Part shown: positions 47,981 through 56,614 of the stretch, piece after piece
How the letters are laid out: every line of letters begins with the position of its first letter
How positions within the stretch are numbered: the stretch's first letter is position 1
Assembly: GCA_020638635.1 (NCBI GenBank)
Contig: JACKIE010000003.1
Location: 248,001 to 312,000 of the forward strand
Length of the DNA: 64,000 nucleotides
Reading direction: 5' to 3'
Source: Planctomycetota bacterium
GTDB taxonomy: Bacteria > Planctomycetota > UBA8742 > UBA2392
Program-made: the position numbers and the translations under genes
The notes under the pieces: model-generated
The model's database searches: none
Told to the model about the DNA's origin: nothing
Seen by the model: only the letters and a program-made list of their open reading frames with translations

Positions 47981-49579
47981 CTACCCGCGCACCCGCCGCC
48001 AGGTCATGGCGCCGGCTGCGAACACCAGCAGCGTCAGCCACCACCAGCTTGCACTGCCGCCGGTGCTGCAGCCGCCTTCGCCGGGCGGGTTGTAGCTGAC
48101 TTGGCCGTCCGCGTCCGGGTTGCCAAGGTCGTTGACGGTGACAATCACAAAGTCTTCGCTGACCCCGCCGTTGCCGTCCTCTACGATCAGCTGGAAGGTG
48201 AAGTTCTGGCTGAACGTCACCTGGGGCGCCGTGAAGCTTGGAGTGGCCGTGGTCGGGTTACTGATGCTGACCACTGTGCTGCCGCCGGTCTGGCGCCAGG
48301 TGTAGCGCAGCACGTCGGATACGTCCGGGTCGCTGCTGGCGCTGCCGTTCAGGTTCACGGTCGCGCCCTCGTTCACGGCCTGGTCTGCCCCGGCGTTGGC
48401 GGTCGGGTCCAGGCTGGTGTTGCCCGTGTATCGGATGCGGTAGAGCACCGTGTCGGTCAGCACGTACAGGTTGCCGTCGGGACCGAACTTCAGGTCACGC
48501 ACGGGGGCAGTGAAGCCGTTGGCGAACGCCCAGGCCGCGATGCCCGTGCGCTCGTTGCCGCCGGTCAGCACCACGCGCAGAATGCTTCCCGTCGCGGCCT
48601 CGCTGCCCACGTACACCACGCCGCCGCGGTAGCCCACCGTGGGCCAGGTGCCCAAGGCGCCCGGATGGAACGCCACAGCCGCGGGCTCGAAGGTCGCGCC
48701 GTGCTCCCAGGCCGGGTCGATGAAGCCGGTGGTGGCGCGTGCGCCGCTGAGGCCGGAAGCATCCCAGCCGTAGTTGCCGTCGAACTGGATCACGTTCAAT
48801 TCGTCCAGACCGCTGGTGGCGGGATTGCCGCTGTCCAGTCCGAACAGGTCGCCGGTGGTCGGGTTGAATGCCAAGGCGCGCGGGTTGCGCAGGCCCCGCG
48901 CCCACATGGCGTTGCTCGTGTACGGGTTGGATAGCGGGATGCTGCCGTCGGCCTGGTAGCGCAGCACCTTGCCGCGCCGGTCGTTGATGTCCTGTGCAAA
49001 GCCGCCCGCCAGGCTGATCGCCGCGCCACCGTCACCCACGGTGACGAACATGTTGGCCGCCGTATCGAAGGCAATCCGCCCGCCGAAGTTGTTGCCGCTG
49101 CTGCCCATGTCGATGCCGGAAATCAGCGTGGTCTCACTGCCCACAGCGGCCGTGCCCAATGCTCCCGTGTCTTCCAGGAAGCGCTTCACGATCAACTGCG
49201 GCGCGCCGCTGGTGCCCGTGGTGTGCACCACGTAGACGAATCGGTTGGTGCTGTCGCCGGCGGCGGTCGGAAAGTTCGGATGCAGGGCGATTCCGTGCAG
49301 GCCCAGGTCGTTGCCTGCAGGCGCCACGAAGCCGCTCACCGTGGCGAACACACTGGGTGCACTGGGCGTGGTGGTGGGATTGTCCACCACCATGATCTGG
49401 CCGCTGCCGTTCTCGGTGTAGAACAGGCGCCCGTCGGGCGCGAACACGAACGCGCGCCCGCCGCTGACCGGGTTGACCACCACGTCGGAGGTGAAGCCGC
49501 CCGCGACGCTCTGGCTGAAAAGGAAAGGAGAAAACGACAGCAAGGCCGCCAGGACTGCAAATCGCATCATCATCAGCAT
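47981..49579 (-). CDS. secreted glucose/sorbosone dehydrogenase-like beta-propeller with PKD domain and Cys-type C-terminal anchor
   Basis: A 532-residue exported protein. After the signal peptide (VLAALLSFSPFLFSQS) comes a six-bladed propeller of the GSDH/NHL type (LGLHGIALHPNF, WARGLRNPRALAFNPTTGDL, LDELNVIQFDGNYGWD) up to about residue 380. A PKD/REJ-like domain follows at about 385-485 (ANAGADQAVNEGATVNLNGS). The end is a GGCSTGG motif, a TM with three Trp, and WRRVRG, like JDVT/MYXO-CTERM sorting signals. Start ATG 49579 gives the best signal peptide. The gene is framed by two 122-bp repeats and may be a repeat-bounded cassette. Confidence 0.84.
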   Translation of the reverse strand: MLMMMRFAVLAALLSFSPFLFSQSVAGGFTSDVVVNPVSGGRAFVFAPDGRLFYTENGSGQIMVVDNPTTTPSAPSVFATVSGFVAPAGNDLGLHGIALHPNFPTAAGDSTNRFVYVVHTTGTSGAPQLIVKRFLEDTGALGTAAVGSETTLISGIDMGSSGNNFGGRIAFDTAANMFVTVGDGGAAISLAGGFAQDINDRRGKVLRYQADGSIPLSNPYTSNAMWARGLRNPRALAFNPTTGDLFGLDSGNPATSGLDELNVIQFDGNYGWDASGLSGARATTGFIDPAWEHGATFEPAAVAFHPGALGTWPTVGYRGGVVYVGSEAATGSILRVVLTGGNERTGIAAWAFANGFTAPVRDLKFGPDGNLYVLTDTVLYRIRYTGNTSLDPTANAGADQAVNEGATVNLNGSASSDPDVSDVLRYTWRQTGGSTVVSISNPTTATPSFTAPQVTFSQNFTFQLIVEDGNGGVSEDFVIVTVNDLGNPDADGQVSYNPPGEGGCSTGGSASWWWLTLLVFAAGAMTWRRVRG

Positions 49580-49668
49580 CCGGGGATCACTCAGGGAAAG
49601 CCCATGTTGACCCTGTTCAACGCCCAAAGCAAGCCCGGGGTTGGCAGGTGTTGCGCGCCAGTGACAGG

Positions 49669-49790
49669 GCGCCAGGGACAGGCACCTTGGTGCCTGTCCC
49701 TCATCGGTGTGCACGCCCAAGGCGCGCTCTCGAGTCCGCCATGACCGCGGAAAGGGGGCAGGCACGTTCCGTGCCCGGCCCCGGTTGTGG
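49669..49790. repeat. 122-bp repeat element, copy B
   Basis: Same structure and orientation as 47846-47967. The outer segments are nearly identical and the middle differs more. Its right end is one base from the stop codon of the signal peptidase gene. Confidence 0.88.
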
Positions 49791-49791
49791 T

Positions 49792-51816
49792 CTAGTCGAT
49801 CAGCTTCATGCCGCGCGGGGACAGGAACACGGCGAAGGGGCGGCCTACGAACAGCTTGCGCTCGACGTAGGGCATGCGCTCGACCTGGAGGTGCTTGATG
49901 TCGGCCAGCTTGATGCGCGTGTAGCCGCCGCCCTCGGTGTAGAAGTCGATGGCCGCGCGGCCCTGTGACTTGCTCGCTTGTTTCAGTTGTTCCAGGGCGG
50001 CGATCACGACGTTGCCGTCAGTCCCCGGGTCTTCCCCGCGCTCAGCGGGTGAGAAATGCGCGACGCCGCGCAAGGTGGCGTAGGCGTTCATGGGATCGCC
50101 GTCGGCGCCCGCCTTGGCCAGCAGCCGCACCAGCTCGGGTTGGGCGGACTCGTCCATGCTTCCAACGACCTCGGTGTCATCCTGCAGAAACAGGGTAATG
50201 CGCGTCCAGTAGCGGCAGTCGGCGCTGCCCGGCGAGTTGTCGCCCAGCACAAGGTAATGGTCTTCGCCCAGTTCTACCTGGAACGGCAGTTCCGGCTGAT
50301 CGCTCAACCACTCCTGCACCCGTCCCACGTAGTAAACGTCGCGTTCGATTGCCTTGATCCGCAGCGTGCCGCCGCTCTCCGCGCCGCCAGTGATCTCGAT
50401 GCGCGCCTTGCGCCCGCCGGCGGGCTCGGCCTTGGCCAGTTCCAGCGCTGTGGGGCCCGCCAGGTTGATACGCCCCTCGGCGTCGCGCTTTCGAAGCTGG
50501 TCCAGCAGCGGCGTGCCGACCTCGATGCGGAACTGCTCAATGCCGTCGAGCAGCAGCAACAACTCGCCGTCGGCCAGTGAGTACGCGATCTCGCGCTCGC
50601 CGGTGCCGAAGTCGATGGCGCTGGTCTGCTCAAGCGCCAGCTCGCGGCTCTGGCCGTCGGAAAGGTGGAACAGCTTGCACGCGCCCAGCGCCGGGCGCAA
50701 CTCGAGCACGTAGCTGTCTTCGTCGCGCACCAGCGTGAGCACGCACTCGCCGCCTTCCTCGAGCGTGACTTCGGCGCGCAAACGCAGGTCCCCCACCATA
50801 TGGCGGTTGTATCGATCCTTCGGTGTCTCGGTAGCGCCGAAGCTGGCATCGTGGTCCATCTGGTCGCCGGGTTTGTCGTCCGTTTCACCGCGCGGGAAGA
50901 TCACGCTGGCGCGCTTGCGCAGGTGGATCCGGCCGTCCTCGAACTCCAGGTCGCCGTCGCGCTTGAAGTGCCTGACCCATGCGGTGTTGCTGCTGAGGTC
51001 CTCAATGATCGGCAGCCACAGCACTTCACGGGCGCGGGGCGTCTTGCGCAGCAACTCGATCCTGTCGTTGCCGGGCAGCCGCACGTAGACGTCGCCGCGC
51101 GCGATCAACACCTGCTCGCCGGGCAGGGCGATGCAGCGCTTGACGTAAGGGTCCGTGCGCCGCAGCGGGTACCTGAACACCACCGGCTCCCAGCGCTCCG
51201 GGTCGCGGTACGCGTAGGTGAACTTGTCCACCAGCACGCGGTCGCCGCTGATCGGGTCGCCCAGCAGTGTCGGCGCCATGCTGCCCGAAGGGATGCGAAA
51301 CGCCTCAAGCCCGAAGTGCCACACCAGCAGCACCAGCACCAGCGCCGCCGCCAGGCTCTCCACCTGCTCGAACAGCGTGGTGATCGGCCCGCGCTTGGCC
51401 GTGCGGATGTCGCGGCCCCTGATCACCGCGCGATCGACCGAACCGCGCAGCGCCAGTGCCGCCAGCAGCGCAAGCAGGCCGGCCAGGCTGGTCCAGCCGC
51501 TGGCATGGTGCAGCGCCATGGCAAGCACCGAGCAGCCCATCAACCCCACCACCAGCCCGCCGCACAGGACGGGCGAAGCCCGCTGCGCCAGTCGGCGGTG
51601 CGTGTACCAACCCGCCGGGACCAGCAGCAGCAGCGCCAGCGTCACCGGCACGCGCAGCCACACGCCCTCAAGTTTGCTGCCCATGAACAGCGACAACAGG
51701 CCGATCACCCAAGCGGCCGCGGCGACCACGTCGGCCGCCAGCCCGCGCAGTGCGGGGCTAAGGCGCGCGTAGCCCTTGGCGGGTGCGGCTTTGATGGTGT
51801 CTGCTTCGTCGGCCAT
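49792..51816 (-). CDS. lepB: signal peptidase I, very large form
   Basis: Cleaves Sec and Tat signal peptides at the outer face of the inner membrane. Catalytic Ser179 is in FRIPSGSMAPTLL, Lys226 in DPYVKRCIALPGE, and box E is YLVLGDNSPGSADCRYW near residue 540. At 674 residues it is about twice the usual length. Four or so TM helices precede the catalytic Ser (residues 25-165). A region of about 270 residues rich in beta strands is inserted between the Lys box and box E. The C-terminus is also extended. The insertion may recognise substrates. It diverges from the selenoprotein gene. Confidence 0.9.
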   Translation of the reverse strand: MADEADTIKAAPAKGYARLSPALRGLAADVVAAAAWVIGLLSLFMGSKLEGVWLRVPVTLALLLLVPAGWYTHRRLAQRASPVLCGGLVVGLMGCSVLAMALHHASGWTSLAGLLALLAALALRGSVDRAVIRGRDIRTAKRGPITTLFEQVESLAAALVLVLLVWHFGLEAFRIPSGSMAPTLLGDPISGDRVLVDKFTYAYRDPERWEPVVFRYPLRRTDPYVKRCIALPGEQVLIARGDVYVRLPGNDRIELLRKTPRAREVLWLPIIEDLSSNTAWVRHFKRDGDLEFEDGRIHLRKRASVIFPRGETDDKPGDQMDHDASFGATETPKDRYNRHMVGDLRLRAEVTLEEGGECVLTLVRDEDSYVLELRPALGACKLFHLSDGQSRELALEQTSAIDFGTGEREIAYSLADGELLLLLDGIEQFRIEVGTPLLDQLRKRDAEGRINLAGPTALELAKAEPAGGRKARIEITGGAESGGTLRIKAIERDVYYVGRVQEWLSDQPELPFQVELGEDHYLVLGDNSPGSADCRYWTRITLFLQDDTEVVGSMDESAQPELVRLLAKAGADGDPMNAYATLRGVAHFSPAERGEDPGTDGNVVIAALEQLKQASKSQGRAAIDFYTEGGGYTRIKLADIKHLQVERMPYVERKLFVGRPFAVFLSPRGMKLID

Positions 51817-51882
51817 GGGTGCTCGCTTGCGTTACAGGGTTGCAAGCTATAGTGCGGCGTCTCGACCCACAAGGAGCCACCA

Positions 51883-52350
51883 ATGCTGAAGGAAGGCGAC
51901 AAGGCCCCCGCGTTCAACCTGCCGGACCAGGACGGCAAGAAGCACAAGCTGGCCGATTACAAGGGCAAGTGGGTGGTTCTGTTCGCCTACCCCAAGGCCA
52001 ACACCAGCGGCTGAACCAAAGAAGCGATCGCCTTCACCGGTCTGGTGAAGCAGTTCGAGAAGCTGGGAGCCGTCGTGCTCGGCATCAGCCCCGACAGTGT
52101 GGCCGCCCAGAAAAAGTTCGAGGAAAAACACAAGCTGGGCGTGCGCCTGCTCAGCGACGAGGACAAATCCGTCACCACCGCATACGGCTGCTACGGCGAA
52201 AAGAAGATGTACGGCCGCACGGTGCAGGGGATCATCCGCAGCACCTACCTGATCGACCCGCAGGGCAAGCTGGCAAGAGTCTGGAGCAAAGTCAGGGTCG
52301 AAGGCCACGCCGAAAAGGTGCTGGAGGCGTTGCAGGCAGCCAAAGCCTGA
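51883..52350 (+). CDS. selenocysteine-containing Bcp/PrxQ-type peroxiredoxin (in-frame TGA at 52012-52014)
   Basis: Reduces peroxides. Reading from ATG 51883 (AAGGAG seven bases upstream), the frame runs MLKEGDKAPAFNLPDQDGKK to VVLFAYPKANTSG, then TGA, then TKEAIAFTGLVKQFEKLGAV to the normal Bcp end (YGEKKMYGRTVQGIIRSTYL, VEGHAEKVLEAL). Bcp proteins have Cys exactly here (NTPGCT), so TGA most likely encodes Sec44. A hairpin 18 bases after the TGA with a GGUCU loop fits a bacterial SECIS. Total length 155 residues, normal for Bcp. The usual resolving Cys five residues later is absent; Cys103 (AYGCYGEKK) may replace it. The alternative is a recent nonsense mutation. Confidence 0.85.
52032..52050 (+). 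promoter_or_regulatory. candidate SECIS hairpin
   Basis: CTTCACC - GGTCT - GGTGAAG, a perfect 7-bp stem whose loop begins 25 bases after the TGA. A G-rich loop start and this distance match bacterial SECIS rules. The GGUCU loop is the same as in the E. coli fdhF element, though no bulged U is seen. Confidence 0.75.
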
Positions 52351-52398
52351 ACGTTGCGGAATCCTGCCGGTTAGCCGATAATAGGGCATCGGTGCGAC

Positions 52399-53460
52399 AT
52401 GCCCATTGAGTTCAACTGCCCTCACTGCCTGCGCGGGTACACGGTTGCCGACTCCAACATCGGCAAACGCGTGAAGTGCAAGAGTTGCGGCAAGGCCATC
52501 ACCGTGCCGGACCCGTCCGGCCTTTCCTTCGCCGACGACACGCGCGAGATGCGGCGGCCGTCCGGGCGCCATTCCTCAACCAAGATCCTGCCCGAAAACC
52601 GCCCCCGCAAGGCCGAGCCGGCCAAGCGCAACGTGCCCTCGGACACCCGCAAGCTCAGCAGCGGCGCCAAGATCAGCCGCCCACTCCAGGCCGCCGAGCC
52701 CGAAGAGCCAAAGCCCGCCGCGCCCGCAGGCAAGCTGCCGCCGGGCAAACTGCCCGCGGGCCTGAAGGCGCCGCCCAAGCTGAAGACCGGCCTGACGCGC
52801 CAGCGCCCGATGCCCGAAATCCCGCGCACGCGGTTGATCAACTTCGTGCTGCTGCTGGGCGTGGCGGCCGTGATGGTGGGTTTCTTCCTGCCCTGGTTCA
52901 CGCTCCAGGTGCCGGGTTTCGATCAGCCCGTGGCGGGCTTCCAGGTGCCCCTGCTGGCGCGCGAGTTCGTGACCGCTCTCGATGCGGCCGGTTACGGCGA
53001 AAACCCGGTGATCGCCGCCATGCGCGACAACGAGACGGCGCTGTACGTGGTATTCGCACTGTACGCGTTTCCACTGCTTCTGCTGTACGGGCTGATCAAC
53101 GACTGGCGTTGCGCGGCCAGGGGCAAGTCCCACTGGTGGATTCGCATCCTGGTGTTCGTAGCACCGGCGTTGCCGGGGGCCGCGGTGTACTTCAGCTTCC
53201 GCGAGGCCTTTGACTCGTGGTTCGGCACCGGCGGCCCCGGCGCGTTGCCGATCGAGCCGATGGAAGCGCTTGCCGGCGTGGGCTACGGCGCCTGGACGTT
53301 CCTGGGCGGCTGGCTGCTGCTGCTGCTGGCGATCTTCATCGCCCCCAAGGTCAAGAAGCCGCAAACGCCGGTGCTGCCGCCGAAGAAAGATGACGAACAG
53401 GGCGACGTGCCCGAATCCTCGAAGGTTTCAAGCCCGAAGTTGTCTAAACCACGCGGTTAG
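52399..53460 (+). CDS. zinc-ribbon membrane protein of unknown function
   Basis: A 353-residue protein. The first 40 residues are a zinc ribbon of the MJ0042/planctomycete type (FNCPHCLRGY, then KRVKCKSCGKAITVP). A basic, Pro-rich linker of about 110 residues follows, then four TM helices (from LINFVLLLGVAAVMVGFFLP). The C-terminus is charged. A paralogue with the same zinc ribbon follows at 53537. The function is unknown; the ribbon may bind nucleic acid or protein at the membrane. Confidence 0.75.
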   Translation: MPIEFNCPHCLRGYTVADSNIGKRVKCKSCGKAITVPDPSGLSFADDTREMRRPSGRHSSTKILPENRPRKAEPAKRNVPSDTRKLSSGAKISRPLQAAEPEEPKPAAPAGKLPPGKLPAGLKAPPKLKTGLTRQRPMPEIPRTRLINFVLLLGVAAVMVGFFLPWFTLQVPGFDQPVAGFQVPLLAREFVTALDAAGYGENPVIAAMRDNETALYVVFALYAFPLLLLYGLINDWRCAARGKSHWWIRILVFVAPALPGAAVYFSFREAFDSWFGTGGPGALPIEPMEALAGVGYGAWTFLGGWLLLLLAIFIAPKVKKPQTPVLPPKKDDEQGDVPESSKVSSPKLSKPRG

Positions 53461-53536
53461 TTAGTTTTGCCGGTTGTCGTTGCGTCTCAGCGCTGATTTC
53501 GGATAATTCCTCTCATTCGCAAGCCGAGACCAACCC

Positions 53537-54271
53537 ATGCCCATTCAATTCAACTGCCCCCACTGCGGTAAAGACTACCGGGTGGCCGACGCCAACGCCG
53601 GCAAACGCTTTGCCTGCAAGCAGTGCGGCAATGCGATTGAAGTGCCCGCGGGAGGAGTCGTCGCTGCACCCCCAGCCTCTCCACAGGTTGCGGCGCCGCC
53701 CGTGGCGGCTCCGCCCGCCGCTCGCGGCCCATCCGGCCGCGGACCGCGCCTGCCGGGCGCCGGTCCCAGGGGCCCCGGCGGCCCCCGTCCCGCGGGCGCC
53801 CCCGGGCCAAGGCCCGGTGCTCCGCGCCCCTACGGGCAGCAAGGCATGCCCATGGGTGCCAAGAAAACCAGCCCCATGGCGCTGACCAGCATGATCCTGT
53901 TCGGCGTCGGGTTCATCTGCAGCATCGGGATGTTCGTGTTCGGCCCGCTGTTCTTCCTGGCGGTACTGTGCGCGCTGGTGGGGCTGATCCTGGGTATCGT
54001 GGGCCTGGTACAGACCAAGAAGGGCGGACGCTACAAGGGCTTCGGGCTTGCGCTGGCCGGCACCATCCTTAACGGCCTGGCGCTGGGCTCCGTGGTGCTT
54101 CTGTTCGTGCTGATCATCGCCGCCGCAGCCGCGGTGATGAGCGACCCGAACCTGCAACGCCAGATCCGCGAAGAGCAGCAACGCCAGCGGCAACGCGGCT
54201 ACGAAGCGCCGATTCACCGCACCTACGAAGCGCCTTCACACCGCCTGCCGGACTGGGCGGAACTGCGGTAG
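53537..54271 (+). CDS. zinc-ribbon plus DUF4190-like membrane protein
   Basis: A 244-residue paralogue of the previous gene at its N-terminus (FNCPHCGKDYRVADANAGKR, KQCGNAIEVP). Then comes a long Pro/Gly/Arg-rich linker and a DUF4190-like two-TM region (LTSMILFGVGFICSIGMFVF, VGLILGIVGLVQTKKGG, GFGLALAGTILNGLAL). The last 45 residues are Gln/Arg-rich with two repeats of YEAP-x-HR. The function is unknown. Such ribbon-linker-TM proteins are frequent in Planctomycetota. Confidence 0.78.
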   Translation: MPIQFNCPHCGKDYRVADANAGKRFACKQCGNAIEVPAGGVVAAPPASPQVAAPPVAAPPAARGPSGRGPRLPGAGPRGPGGPRPAGAPGPRPGAPRPYGQQGMPMGAKKTSPMALTSMILFGVGFICSIGMFVFGPLFFLAVLCALVGLILGIVGLVQTKKGGRYKGFGLALAGTILNGLALGSVVLLFVLIIAAAAAVMSDPNLQRQIREEQQRQRQRGYEAPIHRTYEAPSHRLPDWAELR

Positions 54272-54286
54272 CGGCCGGAAAAAAGC

Positions 54287-54318
54287 AAAGAGCCCGCCCT
54301 TCGGCGGGCTCTTTCTTT
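54287..54318. terminator. bidirectional terminator
   Basis: AAAGAGCCCGCC - CTTC - GGCGGGCTCTTT, a 12-bp stem followed by CTTT on the plus strand and A-rich/T-rich flanks for both convergent genes. Confidence 0.88.
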
Positions 54319-54326
54319 GGGGCTGC

Positions 54327-55250
54327 TTACCAGGACCAGTCGGCCACGAAGTTCTTGAAGGTCTCGCCGGCGTCCTTCTTGAACTGCGACGTGTAGCTGA
54401 CCTCGACGTTTACCTGCGTGTACTTCTTCTCTGTCTTCCAGTCGTAGGTCTCCATGAAGCGCAGGACCAGGAACTTGTCACCCTTGTCGCTGTGGAACCA
54501 GTAAGCCAGGGCGTTGTCGCTGCGGCTCAGGATGATGGCCGGCTTGGCGTCCGGCGCCGCGATGCCCTTGAGGCTCTTGAGCAGCAGGGCGTAGCCGTCG
54601 GTGCCTTCCTCGGTAATCAGGTCAAGCACCTGCGTCTGGTATTCGTCCAGGTGTTCCTTGAGCTTGGCCACGTCACCCTTCTCGATTGCATCGCGGATTT
54701 CCTTCACGCCCGGGGCGTTGTAGTCGATGCGGTACTCGTTGGCGTAGTAGCTGGACAGGTACCAGTTCTTGTCCTTCTCTTCGCCGTCGTCCGTCCACTT
54801 GGCGACGCGCACGCATTTCACGAGGTTGACCGCCTCGCCGTTCTTGACCGCGATGATGGCGTAATCGCCCACCGAGCCCTGGGCGCGCTCCGCGCCATCC
54901 TCAGAGTATCCCTTCAGCACCTTGGCCATGGAGCCGAGGTTGGTCAGCTCTTCATCGCCGTCGCTGTCCCACGACTGGCTGTCGATGCCGTCGATGTTGT
55001 TCGGGTTGAAGCAAGCCTTCAGCGTTTCCATCTCGCCGGCCTTGGCGGCCTTGAGCGCTTTCTTGTAAACCTCCAGCGGCGCCTTGTGACCCTCTTTCAC
55101 GCCGGCGTTGATCTTCAGCGCGTCCGGTGCGGGAACTCCTTCCGCAACCAGGGTAACCTTGCCGCCTTCCACCTTGTCCGCAACCACGGGCGACACGAAC
55201 ATCGCGCTGAGCGCGATCGCCGCCACGCCTGCCAACAGAATCCGCTTCAT
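54327..55250 (-). CDS. exported protein of unknown function
   Basis: Not recognised. The 307-residue protein has a Sec signal peptide (ILLAGVAAIALSAMFVSPVV, cut after VADK-like Ala). The mature part is acidic and Lys-rich, with two related helical segments (VYKKALKAAKAGEMETLKAC, VKEIRDAIEKGDVAKLKEHL). These look like small repeat units of the type seen in stress or exported scaffolding proteins. It has no lipobox. AGGGGAA precedes the ATG by five bases. It converges on the zinc-ribbon gene. Confidence 0.78.
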   Translation of the reverse strand: MKRILLAGVAAIALSAMFVSPVVADKVEGGKVTLVAEGVPAPDALKINAGVKEGHKAPLEVYKKALKAAKAGEMETLKACFNPNNIDGIDSQSWDSDGDEELTNLGSMAKVLKGYSEDGAERAQGSVGDYAIIAVKNGEAVNLVKCVRVAKWTDDGEEKDKNWYLSSYYANEYRIDYNAPGVKEIRDAIEKGDVAKLKEHLDEYQTQVLDLITEEGTDGYALLLKSLKGIAAPDAKPAIILSRSDNALAYWFHSDKGDKFLVLRFMETYDWKTEKKYTQVNVEVSYTSQFKKDAGETFKNFVADWSW

Positions 55251-55456
55251 CTGCTTCCCCTATCTGGACGAAATCGGCCCGGCAACAACCGGACCCAAGA
55301 GCCCAAAAGCATAGGTCACGGCTTCGTCACGTCAAATCAATCATTGGCAAATAGCGGGTTGACGCGTGACCCCTCCGTCCCCACAACTGGCCGCTTGCGG
55401 TGCCTGCGCGCAACCGTAAACCCTGACCTGTAGACCGCGTTCACAGGAAACTCGCC

Positions 55457-56614
55457 ATGGATTTCGCCCTCACCGAAGAACAGCAGATGTTCCAGCAGGC
55501 CGCCGCCGATTTCTGCAAGAACGAAGTCGAGCCGGTCGCCATCAAGCTCGAGGCCGGCCACGAGTTCCCCATGGAACTCACGCAGAAGATGGCCGAGCTC
55601 GGCTTCATGGGCCTCGTGATCCCCGAGCAGTACGGCGGCGTGGGCGCGGACTACCTGGCCTACCTGCTGGTCGAGGGCGAGATCGCCAAGACCAGCATTT
55701 CCCTGAGCATGACCCTGGGCGCGCAGAACAGCCTGGTCGGCCTGCCGATCATGAACTTCGCCAGCGAAGAGCAAAAGCAGCAGTGGCTGCCGCCGCTGGC
55801 CAGCGGCGAAAAACTCGGCGCCTTCGCCCTCACCGAGCCCGGGGCGGGCTCCGACCCGGCGGGCATGCGCACCACGGCCGTGAAGAAGGGCGACAAGTGG
55901 GTGCTGAACGGCACCAAGCTGTACATTACAAATGGCGCGGTGGCCAAGACGCTGATCGTGTGGGCGAAGACCGGCGAGAAGCCCGACGGCAAGCCGCTGA
56001 TCAGCGCCTTCCTGGTGGATAAGGACGCCAGCCCGTTCAAGGTCGGCACCATCGAGGAAAAGATGGGCGTGCACGCCTCGCCCACCACGGAGCTGATCTT
56101 CGAGGACTGCGAGATCCCCGCCGGGAACCTGCTGGGCAAGGAGGGCGACGGCTTCAAGGTCGCGCTGATGACCCTGAACACCGGGCGCCTCAGCGTCGCC
56201 ACCCAGTGCCTGGGCCTGGCGCAGGCGGCCTACGAGCGCGCCAAGCGCTTCGCCGGCGAGCGCGAGCAGTTCGGCCAGAAGATCGCCGAGTTCCAGGGCA
56301 TCGGCTTCAAGCTGGCGGACATGATCACCGAGATCAACGCGGCCAAGGGCCTGGTGTGGCACGCGGTGTGGCTGAAGGAGCAGTTCGGGCTCAGCGACCC
56401 GCGCTTCATTTCCATGGCGGCGCAAGCCAAGCTGTTCGCCAGCGAAATGGCCGAGCGCGTGACCAGCGCGGCGATCCAGGTGCACGGCGGATACGGCTAC
56501 ATGCGCGAGTACCGGGTGGAAGAGTTCTTCCGCGCGGCGCGCCTGATGACCATCGTGGAAGGAACCAGCGAGATCCAGCGCCTCACGATTTCACGCTGGG
56601 AGATGAAGGCGTAA
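55457..56614 (+). CDS. acyl-CoA dehydrogenase
   Basis: FAD-dependent first step of beta-oxidation or branched-chain degradation. The 385-residue length is standard. Motifs include FALTEPGAGSDPAGMRTTAV (FAD/substrate), YERAKRFAGEREQFGQKIAE, and the catalytic Glu in VEGTSEIQRLTISR. It is closest in type to short/medium-chain and glutaryl/isovaleryl groups; chain length cannot be set. AGGAAAC lies upstream of the ATG. The last 32 bp overlap the convergent GNAT gene. Confidence 0.94.
   Translation: MDFALTEEQQMFQQAAADFCKNEVEPVAIKLEAGHEFPMELTQKMAELGFMGLVIPEQYGGVGADYLAYLLVEGEIAKTSISLSMTLGAQNSLVGLPIMNFASEEQKQQWLPPLASGEKLGAFALTEPGAGSDPAGMRTTAVKKGDKWVLNGTKLYITNGAVAKTLIVWAKTGEKPDGKPLISAFLVDKDASPFKVGTIEEKMGVHASPTTELIFEDCEIPAGNLLGKEGDGFKVALMTLNTGRLSVATQCLGLAQAAYERAKRFAGEREQFGQKIAEFQGIGFKLADMITEINAAKGLVWHAVWLKEQFGLSDPRFISMAAQAKLFASEMAERVTSAAIQVHGGYGYMREYRVEEFFRAARLMTIVEGTSEIQRLTISRWEMKA

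Noticed and set aside
47864..48934. 356-codon plus-strand frame opposite the PKD protein gene
   Set aside because: Starts inside a repeat, has no motif and is antisense to a protein with clear signal peptide, propeller and PKD domains.
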